From Chloroflexi bacterium RBG_16_56_11 (GTDB lineage: Bacteria; Chloroflexota; Dehalococcoidia; Dehalococcoidales; RBG-16-60-22): a DNA stretch of 15,610 bases. A program made the position numbers and the translations under genes. Shown here in pieces: positions 6,923 through 13,625 of this stretch. The notes under the pieces were generated by a model. It did no database searches. It saw nothing but the letters and a program-made list of their open reading frames with translations, and was not told the DNA's origin. Within the stretch, counting starts at the first letter, position 1. Each line of letters opens with the position of its first letter. The stretch covers positions 14,292 through 29,901 of the forward strand of contig MGNQ01000011.1 of the NCBI GenBank assembly GCA_001796865.1, read 5' to 3'.

Positions 6923-7599
6923 ACCAGACACTCCTCGACATCTATGCACGCCTTTTTCACCGGTACGGGCCACAGCACTGGTGGCCGGCCCGCGAACCGT
7001 TCGAAGTAATCGTGGGTGCCATCCTGACGCAGTCGACGGCCTGGACGAACGTTGAAAAGGCCATCGCCAGTCTGCGCGCCAGCGGGAACCTGTCCGCCGG
7101 GGCGATAAGGCGTCTCTCCGGCACCGAGCTGGCCGGTCTCATCCGCTCCTGCGGCTACTACAACGTCAAGGCAAAGAGATTGAAATCGTTCGTCGAGTGG
7201 CTTGGCGAACGGTACAGTGATAATCTCGACGCCATGTTCTCCAATAGTATCGGCGAGTTACGCCGCGAGCTACTGACCATCTACGGTATCGGCGAGGAGA
7301 CGGCCGACTCTATAATGCTCTACGCCGGTGACAAGCCTGTTTTCGTTATCGACGCTTACACGCGGCGCATCCTCGACCGCCTCGGGCTTACCCCCGCGGA
7401 GAAGAGCTACGCGGCCTGCCAGAAATTATTCATGATGAATTTGCCGCCAGAAGCGGCACTTTTCAACGAGTACCACGCCCTGCTGGTCCACCTGGGAAAG
7501 GACGCCTGCCGGAAAAGCCCCCGCTGCGCCGTTTGCTGCCTGAGTGAAAACAAACCGGTCAAACCAGGCGACAAATTCCCGTGCAGCCGGCTGGCGTAA
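6904..7599 (+). CDS. Endonuclease III-related HhH-GPD DNA glycosylase, MagIII-like
   Basis: A 231-residue HhH-GPD base-excision glycosylase. The N-terminal part reads WWPAREPFEVIVGAILTQST, typical of COG2231 (H. pylori MagIII, 3-methyladenine glycosylase). The helix-hairpin-helix is IYGIGEETAD (126-135), and the catalytic Asp is expected to be Asp150 in VIDAYTRRI. In E. coli endonuclease III the hairpin reads GVGRKTA with the Schiff-base Lys120; here Glu132 takes that place, so a monofunctional glycosylase without AP-lyase activity is predicted. Cysteines at 202, 208, 211, 212 and 227 lie where endonuclease III has its [4Fe-4S] loop, but the spacing (C-x5-C-x2-CC) differs from C-x6-C-x2-C-x5-C, so cluster binding is uncertain. 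The start overlaps trmO by 19 bp. Repair of alkylated bases is the likely role. Confidence 0.85.
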   Translation: MDDGKLNQTLLDIYARLFHRYGPQHWWPAREPFEVIVGAILTQSTAWTNVEKAIASLRASGNLSAGAIRRLSGTELAGLIRSCGYYNVKAKRLKSFVEWLGERYSDNLDAMFSNSIGELRRELLTIYGIGEETADSIMLYAGDKPVFVIDAYTRRILDRLGLTPAEKSYAACQKLFMMNLPPEAALFNEYHALLVHLGKDACRKSPRCAVCCLSENKPVKPGDKFPCSRLA

Positions 7600-7857
7600 T
7601 AGTTTCACGGTAACCCGGGTTCCCCGCCCGCGCGGGAATGCCAGCCAGAATCGGCCTCCGTTTCCCTATTATTACAGGAGACGGCAGGCAGTCACTATCC
7701 CCGCCCCGGTTTGAAATCCGCCTTTAACGGGTATCCAATTTACATCTCCGGTTTCACCTTCAGGCGGACTTTCAAACGTAAAAACTGTAATAATTTGTTT
7801 ATATACCCGGCGGCAATATTTATGTTTTCGTTACCCCTCTGTTGCTATCCTGATGAC
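7600..7857. other. Non-coding stretch upstream of the archaellin-like gene
   Basis: No convincing gene is seen here. It starts with a repeat-like palindrome at 7619-7640 (TTCCCCGC and GCGGGAA), with a related copy at 962-990 containing TTCCCCGGC and AATGCCAG. It then becomes AT-rich (7730-7850). An open frame from TTG 7711 covers part of it, but it overlaps the archaellin gene out of frame and has no ribosome site. No promoter hexamer pair is clear enough to call. Confidence 0.45.
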
Positions 7858-7883
7858 ATCACCGACCATGTGGGTTCGGTGAT
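7858..7883 (+). promoter_or_regulatory. Inverted repeat in the leader of the archaellin-like gene
   Basis: ATCACCGA (7858-7865) and TCGGTGAT (7876-7883) form a perfect 8-bp inverted repeat around a 10-nt spacer. CC and GG inside (7866-7867, 7872-7873) could extend the stem past a two-base bulge. It ends 14 bp before the AAGGGAGGT ribosome site. It could be an operator or a leader-RNA hairpin controlling translation; the sequence alone does not separate the two. Confidence 0.45.
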
Positions 7884-7909
7884 ATCTGAATATTTTAAGG
7901 GAGGTCGTT

Positions 7910-8488
7910 ATGAGTCGTTTGCTAAAATGGCTACGCCGGGACCAGGAAGGCATTACCGGTCTGGAAACGGCAATCATACTCATCGCTTTCGTGATAGTAG
8001 CCTCGGTGTTCGCCTATGTCGTCCTTTCCGCCGGTCTATTTTCTTCACAAAAGGCGAAGGAGGCCGTCAATGCGGGGGTGCAGTCCACGATGGCGACCAT
8101 AGAAATCCGGGGCAACATCGTGGCCAAGATGGAAAGCGGCGTGGTCAGAGAAATCTACTTCTGCGTAGGTATCCCCCACGCCGGCAGTGGTGTGGACTTT
8201 ACGCCGACCTCAGCGAATGTCAGCCCGGTAGTCATCTCTTACGTAGATGCCAATAACCTGATCCCATCCGTGAACTGGACGCTGGAAAAATTGAGCACCA
8301 TCAATTCAGATAACCTTCTCGACCCCAACGAACTATTCCAGATTACGGTGCTTATCCCGGCTTCGGGGAACGTCAGCATCGGACCTTACCATTCATTCTC
8401 GCTTGAAGTCAAACCCCCGGACGGACCGGTAATGACGGTGGAGAGGACGATTCCCGGAAGGATAAGCCAGTACGTTAACCTGCACTGA
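7910..8488 (+). CDS. Archaellin-like (archaeal flagellin type) secreted filament protein with class III signal peptide
   Basis: A 192-residue protein with a basic leader (MSRLLKWLRRDQEG) and a predicted prepilin-peptidase/PibD-type cleavage site Gly14|Ile15, Thr16, Gly17, with Glu19 at mature position +5. A long hydrophobic helix follows, ETAIILIAFVIVASVFAYVV, then LSAGLFSSQKAKE (40-52). This GITGLETAIILIAF plus LSAGLFSSQK pattern is that of archaellins (FlaB/ArlB), not of bacterial flagellin, and differs from GFTLIE pilins. The C-terminus PVMTVERTIP (173-182) also matches the conserved archaellin ending. The middle is a beta-rich domain with one Cys (Cys85). The start is fixed by AAGGGAGGT (7897-7905). 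The gene is solitary, with its own leader hairpin and terminator. No archaellum motor, ATPase or peptidase genes lie nearby, so assembly would need genes elsewhere; it may form an adhesive or motile filament. Confidence 0.8.
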   Translation: MSRLLKWLRRDQEGITGLETAIILIAFVIVASVFAYVVLSAGLFSSQKAKEAVNAGVQSTMATIEIRGNIVAKMESGVVREIYFCVGIPHAGSGVDFTPTSANVSPVVISYVDANNLIPSVNWTLEKLSTINSDNLLDPNELFQITVLIPASGNVSIGPYHSFSLEVKPPDGPVMTVERTIPGRISQYVNLH

Positions 8489-8570
8489 AGAAGCAAGATT
8501 TGCCAGACTGTGAAAAGCAACATTGAATCCGGCAGCAGCCTGGTAAACCTCAATAAAAGGTCTACTCAGA

Positions 8571-8605
8571 AAGAAGTGACGCCGAAAAGCGTCACTTCTT
8601 TATTT
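8571..8605 (+). terminator. Strong intrinsic terminator of the archaellin-like gene, shared with the convergent gene
   Basis: AAGAAGTGACGC (8571-8582) and GCGTCACTTCTT (8589-8600) form a perfect 12-bp stem with a CGAAAA loop, followed by TATTTT. On the other strand the same stem is followed by TCTGAG after TTCTT, so termination there is weaker. The stop codon of the convergent small gene (8592-8594) lies within the right arm. Confidence 0.85.
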
Positions 8606-8816
8606 TGCCAGCCCAGAGCTGCTTGAGTATCCGGCGCTTGCTGTCCAGCGGCAGGGGTAAATTTTGCTCGAAGGATATCACGTGTTCCAGCGGCACACCC
8701 GCCTGGTCGGCCAGTCCCTGCCGGGTAAGCAGGCTGGCGATACGCCATCGCCGGACATTTTCTCCCGGGGTAGCGACCCGGGGTGAAGTCAGCGTCCCGG
8801 TGATATTATGCCCCAT
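8592..8816 (-). CDS. Small Xre-type helix-turn-helix protein
   Basis: A 74-residue protein from ATG 8816. It contains NVRRWRIASLLTRQGLADQA followed by GVPLEHVISFEQN, which follows the Xre/Cro HTH pattern (R-x-x-R, L-T-x-x-x-L-A-x-x-A-G-V, then a recognition helix and a terminal glutamate). DNA binding is the expected role. The C-terminal RRILKQLWAGKIKK is basic. The frame is open back to GTG 8873, which would add 19 residues (KRVDTWLLLNTRICRLIC). The longer start has no ribosome site and the shorter one only a weak TAGG. The stop lies within the terminator stem it shares with the archaellin-like gene. It is divergent from pyrD, with a dyad between them (8883-8910). The target is not known; the neighbours are pyrD and the archaellin gene. 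Confidence 0.6.
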   Translation of the reverse strand: MGHNITGTLTSPRVATPGENVRRWRIASLLTRQGLADQAGVPLEHVISFEQNLPLPLDSKRRILKQLWAGKIKK

Positions 8817-8882
8817 GCAAATAAGCCTACATATCCGGGTATTCAAGAGCAACCAAGTATCCACCCTTTTCACGTAGGGGTT

Positions 8883-8910
8883 ATACCGAAATTATTTGCA
8901 TTGCCGGTAT
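8883..8910. promoter_or_regulatory. Inverted repeat between the Xre-like gene and pyrD
   Basis: ATACCG (8883-8888) and CGGTAT (8905-8910) form a 6-bp inverted repeat spaced by 16 bp, in the 143-bp divergent region. It could be an operator for the neighbouring Xre-type protein. No clear promoter hexamers are seen for pyrD, so the evidence is positional only. Confidence 0.25.
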
Positions 8911-8959
8911 CCAGTCTGGTAAGCTTTGAGCCAGAAAACCAACCCTTCAGGATGAGGTA

Positions 8960-9889
8960 ATGACACCAGACCTGTCCGTTCAGCTTGGCCTACGAAACGA
9001 GAGCGGCCTCAGCCTGGCCAACCCGGTCATGACGGCCTCCGGGACCTTCGGCTACGGGACCGAGTACCGCGATCTATTCGATATCCAGCGGCTGGGTGCC
9101 ATCATCTGCAAAGGGACTACCCTGAAACCGAGAGAGGGGAACCCCCAGCCGCGCCTGGTCGAGACCGCCTCCGGTGTGATTAACTCCATCGGGTGGCAGA
9201 ACATCGGCGTCGAGGCGCTGCTGCGGGAAAAAGCGCCGGTCTGGGCGGGCTGGCGCGTCCCCGTTATCGTCAACATCGCCGGAGACACCATCGATGAATA
9301 CGCTAGCGTTGCACGGAGGCTGGAAGGCAAACCCGGCATAAGCGGCGTCGAGGTAAATATCTCCTGCCCGAACGTCAAGGCCGGAGGCGCCGCCTTCGGG
9401 GTCAGCCCCGATTGCGCCGCGCAGGTAACCGCCGCGGTGAGAAAGGCTACCACCCTGCCCGTCATCGTCAAGCTGACGCCCAACACCGGCGACATCACCG
9501 GCGTGGCAGCGGCGGTGGCCGCCGCCGGGGCCGACGCTATTTCCCTGATTAATAGCGTCAGGGCGATGGCGATAGATGTGAAAACGCGGCGCCCGTCAAT
9601 CGGCGCTATTTCCGGAGGGCTTTCCGGCCCGGCCATCAAACCGTTAGCACTGTCGCTCGTTTACGAAGTGGCCGGCGCCGTAAAAATACCGGTCATCGGC
9701 TGCGGGGGAATTACAGCCGCCAGCGACGCCCTCGAGTTCATCATGGCCGGGGCCAGCGCCGTGCAAGTGGGCTCGGCGACGTTCGCCAATCCCCGGGCAG
9801 CCATCGACGTCCTGGAGGGAATCGAGCGCTTCATGGAGAAAGAGGGCGTGAAAAAACTGGGGGAGATTATCGGGGCCGCCAGACGGTAG
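8960..9889 (+). CDS. pyrD: Dihydroorotate dehydrogenase, class 1B catalytic subunit
   Basis: A 309-residue FMN-dependent TIM-barrel enzyme that oxidises dihydroorotate to orotate in pyrimidine synthesis. Diagnostic stretches are NPVMTASGTFGYGTEY, the NSIGWQNIG loop, VEVNISCPNV with catalytic Cys136, VIVKLTPNTGDI, DAISLINSV, ISGGLSGPAIKP and VIGCGGITAASDALEFIMAG. Cys, not Ser, as the active base and the PVMTASGTFG start mark class 1, and the length and style are those of class 1B, which usually pairs with the iron-sulfur flavoprotein PyrK to use NAD. No pyrK lies in this window. The start at ATG 8960 follows AGGATGAGG. Downstream it is tail-to-tail with the DUF454 gene, only two bases apart. 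Pyrimidine synthesis is a firm call; cofactor partner is inferred. Confidence 0.95.
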   Translation: MTPDLSVQLGLRNESGLSLANPVMTASGTFGYGTEYRDLFDIQRLGAIICKGTTLKPREGNPQPRLVETASGVINSIGWQNIGVEALLREKAPVWAGWRVPVIVNIAGDTIDEYASVARRLEGKPGISGVEVNISCPNVKAGGAAFGVSPDCAAQVTAAVRKATTLPVIVKLTPNTGDITGVAAAVAAAGADAISLINSVRAMAIDVKTRRPSIGAISGGLSGPAIKPLALSLVYEVAGAVKIPVIGCGGITAASDALEFIMAGASAVQVGSATFANPRAAIDVLEGIERFMEKEGVKKLGEIIGAARR

Positions 9890-9891
9890 GA

Positions 9892-10299
9892 CTACCCTGA
9901 ATCCAGTTTTCGGGGCGGCGGGCTTTCTTTTTTCCTTCTTATCCTCACGATATGGACGGTAACTCCGGCGGCAATGAATAACACGACGAGCCGCAGCACC
10001 AGGTTATCAATCACCAAAAAGACAGACAGGCCAATCGCGGCCCAGAGCAAAATAAGGGTGATGAGCTTGGCCCTCCAGGGCATACCCCGACCCTCCAGGT
10101 AGTTCGTGATGTAACCGCCAAAAACCCGGCTGGTTAAAAGCCAGCGGTATAACCTGGGCGAACTCCTCAGGAAGCAGGCGGCGGCCAGGAGCAGGAATGG
10201 GGTCGTGGGAAGCACGGGGATAAATATTCCCAGTATCCCCAGTCCCAGGGAAACAGCGCCAGTGGCCAGCAGCAGATATCTTTTCAGTCTGTTTGGCAT
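9892..10299 (-). CDS. DUF454 family inner membrane protein (YbaN-like)
   Basis: A 135-residue membrane protein. The N-terminal part (RYLLLATGAVSLGLGILGIF, then IPVLPTTPFLLLAAACFLRS) is the DUF454/YbaN signature, a helical hairpin with a PVLPTTPF turn. It is followed by a short amphipathic stretch (SPRLYRWLLTSRVFGGYITN). A second hydrophobic pair spans about 78-117, and the tail is basic (RIRRKKESPPPRK). The family is widespread in bacteria and has no established function. It is convergent with pyrD with a gap of two bases, and no terminator separates them. The start ATG 10299 has no ribosome site. It is transcribed away from the AOR gene, with 200 bp between. Confidence 0.85.
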   Translation of the reverse strand: MPNRLKRYLLLATGAVSLGLGILGIFIPVLPTTPFLLLAAACFLRSSPRLYRWLLTSRVFGGYITNYLEGRGMPWRAKLITLILLWAAIGLSVFLVIDNLVLRLVVLFIAAGVTVHIVRIRRKKESPPPRKLDSG

Positions 10300-10442
10300 C
10301 TAAAAGTATTAAACCGACTTATTCAAACTCCTACTAATAAATTAGCACACATCGCCACGCGGACAAAACGTGCGTCAAAAATCCGACTCATGAAGCGCTT
10401 GCTGTTCCTGGCCTGAATTGGACTTGACCGGGGAAACATGAC

Positions 10443-10448
10443 TATAAT
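10443..10448 (+). promoter_or_regulatory. Perfect TATAAT -10 box upstream of the AOR gene
   Basis: TATAAT lies 51 bp before ATG 10500. No -35 is well spaced: TTGACC (10424-10429) is only 13 bp upstream and TTGGAC (10418-10423) is 19 bp upstream. A small dyad, GGTT-GA-AACC (10452-10461), follows near the expected transcription start and could hold a regulator. Confidence 0.4.
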
Positions 10449-10499
10449 GCTGGTTGAAACCTGATTGTCCGGGCACCGGATTCACGGGAAGGAGCGAGA

Positions 10500-12326
10500 A
10501 TGGCAAGAGGCTACATGGGGAGACTCCTGTTCGTCAATCTAACCACCGGAGAGCTGAAAGACGAGGAACTTGACGAAAAACTCTGTAAAGATTTCATCGG
10601 CAGTTACGGCATAGCCGCGAGAATACTGTACAGCCGGCAGAAAGGTGGCGTGGACGCGCTGGGGCCGGAGAATATGCTGGGACTGATTACCGGTCCGCTG
10701 ACGGGAACCCCGGCGACGTTCGGGGCACGATACGCCGCGGTAGCTAAATCGCCACTGACGGGGAGCTGGGGGGACGCCAACTCGGGCGGGCATTTCGGCC
10801 CGTACATGAAGTTCGCGGGCTACGATGGCCTCTTTTTTACCGGCATATCGGACAAACCGGTATACCTCCTGATAGATAACGGCAAGGCGCGGTTAAAAGA
10901 CGCCAGGATATTCTGGGGTAAAAGCACGTACGAAACGGAAGATACACTGGAAGCCGAGTATGGCCCGACGGCGAAGGTCGCCTGTATCGGGCCGGCCGGG
11001 GAGAAAATGGCCAGGGTGGCCTGCATCATGACGAACCGCGGGGATGCCGCGGGAAGGTCGGGGCTGGGGGCGGTGATGGGTTCGAAACGCCTCAAAGCGG
11101 TCGTCGCCAGAGGGGAGATGAAAGTCCCGGTCTTTGACCTGGAGGCGGCCAACAACCTGCGCAAAGAGCACATGGAGGAGGGGAAGAAGTTCCTCGAATA
11201 TTTCGGCAGGTACGGCACCGGCGGCCACGGGGATACCTCCGCCCACAGCGGCGACACGCCGGTCAAGAACTGGGGGGGCGTGGGTGTCGTGGCAATACCC
11301 GACGTCTCCGGCCTCAACAAGGATAAAATCATCGCTAACCTGGAGCGGCGGAAAGGCTGCTGGCACTGTCCCGCCGCCTGCAAAGGCGCGTTAAAAGCAG
11401 GTATCGAATATCCCTACCCGGCCGGCAACCACAGACTGGAGTACGAGACCATCGGGGCCTTTGGCGCCAACTGCGCCAACACCAACGCGGAGTCCATCAA
11501 CATGGCGAGCCACCTGTGCAACAGTTACGGGATGGACACCATCTCCGCCGGCTCGATTATCGCCTTCGCCATGGAGCTGTACGAGCACGGCATCATCACG
11601 AAAAAAGACACGGGCGGCATCGACCTCAAGTGGGGTGACCCCCGGGCGCTGGTCGCCATGACGGAAAAGCTGGTGAAGCGAGAGGGAATCGGGGACGTGC
11701 TCGCCGACGGCGTCAAGCTGGCCGCCGAGAGGATAGGCAAAGGGGCACAGGAGTTCGCCGTGCATATCGGCGGGCAGGAACTGGGGATGCACGACCCCAA
11801 GGGTACGTTCTTCGGCGCGCGGATGACGACGGCCATGTACCACATGGACGCCACTCCCGGCCGCCATACCACCGGCTTCGGACCCAGCCAGTTCCTGCAA
11901 TTCGTGAGCAGCGCCGCCGGACTCTGCATGCACGGAGGCATGGCCGGCAACCCCCCAAAATATATCTCGGGATTCCTCAAGGCGGTGACCGGCTGGGACC
12001 GCTCCGCCGAAGAGCTGCTAAAAAACGGCGAGAGGATTGCCAACATGCGGCATGTTTTTACCCTGCGGGAAGGGGATAATCCTATCAAACGGACGGTACA
12101 CGGGAGAATCATCGGGCGACCGCCGCAGACAGAAGGGCCCCTGGCGGGGGTATCGACGGACATGGAGGCGCAGGCATACTGGAACCTGGGCGCTCTGGAC
12201 TGGGACAGGGTGACAACGAAGCCGAACCGGAATAAACTCATCGAGCTGGGGCTGAACGACGTGGCCGAAGAGCTTTGGCCGCCGCAGGCCACACCACCGA
12301 TGTTCGGCGGGCCGCCGAGAAGGTGA
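10500..12326 (+). CDS. aor: Tungsten-containing aldehyde:ferredoxin oxidoreductase family protein
   Basis: A 608-residue AOR-family enzyme. The N-terminal domain opens MARGYMGRLLFVNLTTGEL and contains NMLGLITGPLTGTPATFGAR, then the SGGHFGPYMKFAGYDGLFFT metal-pterin-binding region and GDAAGRSGLGAVMGSKRLKA. The [4Fe-4S] ligands are Cys287, Cys290 and Cys294 (CWHCPAAC) plus Cys476 in GLCMHGG, close to the spacing in P. furiosus AOR. These proteins hold a tungsto-bis-pterin and oxidise aldehydes with ferredoxin as electron acceptor, in the cytoplasm of anaerobes. The C-terminal tail is proline-rich (PPQATPPMFGGPPRR). The exact substrate is unknown, as paralogues oxidise formaldehyde, glyceraldehyde 3-phosphate or aryl-CoA. 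The start is fixed by AAGGAG (10489-10494). It lies 62 bp upstream of cinA on the same strand. Confidence 0.93.
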   Translation: MARGYMGRLLFVNLTTGELKDEELDEKLCKDFIGSYGIAARILYSRQKGGVDALGPENMLGLITGPLTGTPATFGARYAAVAKSPLTGSWGDANSGGHFGPYMKFAGYDGLFFTGISDKPVYLLIDNGKARLKDARIFWGKSTYETEDTLEAEYGPTAKVACIGPAGEKMARVACIMTNRGDAAGRSGLGAVMGSKRLKAVVARGEMKVPVFDLEAANNLRKEHMEEGKKFLEYFGRYGTGGHGDTSAHSGDTPVKNWGGVGVVAIPDVSGLNKDKIIANLERRKGCWHCPAACKGALKAGIEYPYPAGNHRLEYETIGAFGANCANTNAESINMASHLCNSYGMDTISAGSIIAFAMELYEHGIITKKDTGGIDLKWGDPRALVAMTEKLVKREGIGDVLADGVKLAAERIGKGAQEFAVHIGGQELGMHDPKGTFFGARMTTAMYHMDATPGRHTTGFGPSQFLQFVSSAAGLCMHGGMAGNPPKYISGFLKAVTGWDRSAEELLKNGERIANMRHVFTLREGDNPIKRTVHGRIIGRPPQTEGPLAGVSTDMEAQAYWNLGALDWDRVTTKPNRNKLIELGLNDVAEELWPPQATPPMFGGPPRR

Positions 12327-12336
12327 GCAGCCTGAC

Positions 12337-12375
12337 CTGTCATTCTGAGGGAATCACGACGAAGTCGGGATGATA
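12337..12375. repeat. Short intergenic repeat with a hairpin between the AOR gene and cinA
   Basis: It begins CTGTCATTCTGAGGGAATC, a sequence resembling the dispersed GTCATTCTGAG...GAATC elements of many genomes. A hairpin follows: ATC-A-CGAC (12353-12360), GAA loop, GTCG-G-GAT (12364-12371) with one A/G mismatch. It sits just before the cinA ribosome site, so it might lower or process the transcript. Confidence 0.4.
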
Positions 12376-12388
12376 AGAAAAAGGGGAA

Positions 12389-13585
12389 ATGAAAGCTGAA
12401 ATAATTACCAGCGGCACGGAACTCCTCCTGGGTGAAATACCCGATACGAATACGGCTTATATCGCCGGGCAGTTGGCCGCCCTCGGCATCAATCTCTATT
12501 ACGCGTCCACGGTGGGAGACAACTTCGAGCGATACTCCGGGGTCCTGAAGCAGGCCTGGGCCCGTTCCGACCTGATTATCACCACCGGCGGACTGGGGCC
12601 GACGCAGGGCGATATCACGCGGGAAGTAGTCTCGGCGATGCTAGGCGAAAAAATGACAATCGACCCCGACCTGAAAAAGGAGCTTACGGAGTTCTTCACC
12701 CGGCTGCACATCGAGATGCCCGATAATAACCTCAAACAAGCCACCCTCATACTATCCGCCCGGGCCATGCGAAACACCGCCGGGACAGCCCCGGGCTGGT
12801 GGGTGGAAAAGGACGGCAGGACCATCATCGTTCTACCGGGTCCGCCGCGTGAGATGCAGACCATGTGGGAGAACGTGGTACTCCCGAGGCTGGAGGCCAG
12901 CCGGAGCGCCATTATTATGTCAAGGTTAATCAAGACATGGGGCCTTTCCGAGGCAGCCGTCGACCAGCTCGTTTCGCCTTTCCTGAAAGAGTCCAACCCG
13001 ACCCTGGGGATTTACGCCAAGCCGGACGGCATCCAGCTACGCATCACAGCCAGGGAGAACACCCGAGAAGGGGCGGCGGAGATGATAGCCCGGCGCGAGC
13101 GCGAGATAAGAGAAGTAATGAAGGAACATATCTGGGGAGTCGATAACGACACCCTGGAGAGCATCGTGGGGCGGTTGCTGGCGAGGCGCGCCCTGACCCT
13201 GGCCGTGGCCGAGTCCTTTACCGGCGGCCTGCTGGCGCTCGCTTTAAATAACGTACCGGAGGGGCAGGGTTTCTTCAAAGGTGGAGTGGTTATCTCTCCG
13301 TGTGCACGGTTTAGCTGGAACCTGGGCGAACCGGGCTCCGCAACGGCCACCCTCATGGCGTCACAGGTCCGCGAAAAATTCAGCACTGATATCGGGATGG
13401 CGATAGACGGCCCGGGCGGACCCGGTCCGGCGGCCCCCGGTAGCAAGCTGTTCATCGCCATCGGCAACGACCGGGCCAACGAAGTATTTACACCGGGCTA
13501 CATGGGACGTCCTGAGCAGGTAGCGCGCCGGACGGTCAATCATGCCCTGATATTGTTGAGGAACTTTGTTGACAGGACATCTTGA
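12389..13585 (+). CDS. cinA: CinA family protein (MoCF-type domain plus degenerate PncC domain)
   Basis: A 398-residue two-domain CinA. The N-terminal COG1058/MoCF_biosynth domain (1-170) reads MKAEIITSGTELLLGEIPDT, then DLIITTGGLGPTQGDITREV and IIVLPGPPREM; in characterised CinA this domain hydrolyses pyridine dinucleotides such as ADP-ribose. The C-terminal domain (about 255-395) is related to PncC, the NMN deamidase of NAD recycling. It keeps Ser276 (AESFTGG, usually AESCTGG). Where active homologues read VVxYSNxAK, however, it reads VVISPCARF, so the Tyr and Lys have become Ser303 and Phe308, and the GIAGP-type loop is GPGGPG. Deamidase activity is therefore doubtful. The start is ATG 12389 after AAAAAGGGG. 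It follows the AOR gene by 62 bp. Confidence 0.9.
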   Translation: MKAEIITSGTELLLGEIPDTNTAYIAGQLAALGINLYYASTVGDNFERYSGVLKQAWARSDLIITTGGLGPTQGDITREVVSAMLGEKMTIDPDLKKELTEFFTRLHIEMPDNNLKQATLILSARAMRNTAGTAPGWWVEKDGRTIIVLPGPPREMQTMWENVVLPRLEASRSAIIMSRLIKTWGLSEAAVDQLVSPFLKESNPTLGIYAKPDGIQLRITARENTREGAAEMIARREREIREVMKEHIWGVDNDTLESIVGRLLARRALTLAVAESFTGGLLALALNNVPEGQGFFKGGVVISPCARFSWNLGEPGSATATLMASQVREKFSTDIGMAIDGPGGPGPAAPGSKLFIAIGNDRANEVFTPGYMGRPEQVARRTVNHALILLRNFVDRTS

Positions 13586-13625
13586 TATCTTTAGAATATA
13601 TGACCAGTAAAAAGGATAGCAAATT

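Noticed and set aside
7711..8256. Open frame of 181 codons from TTG 7711 on the plus strand
   Set aside because: It overlaps the archaellin-like gene out of frame, has no ribosome site, and its later part is the low-complexity shadow of that gene.
8489..8570. Possible small RNA between the archaellin gene and its terminator
   Set aside because: No promoter or conserved structure is visible; it reads as an ordinary 3' untranslated region.
8605..8877. Plus-strand frame of 90 codons opposite the Xre-type gene
   Set aside because: No family resemblance and no ribosome site; the opposite strand carries an HTH pattern.
10390..10416. Tiny open frame (MKRLLFLA) upstream of the AOR gene
   Set aside because: Eight codons without a ribosome site, and it lies upstream of the best -10 box, so it would not be in the AOR leader.
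11525..12343. Minus-strand open frame of 272 codons opposite the AOR gene
   Set aside because: Antisense to a complete, motif-rich AOR gene; composition (Ser, Pro, Arg) is that of a shadow frame.
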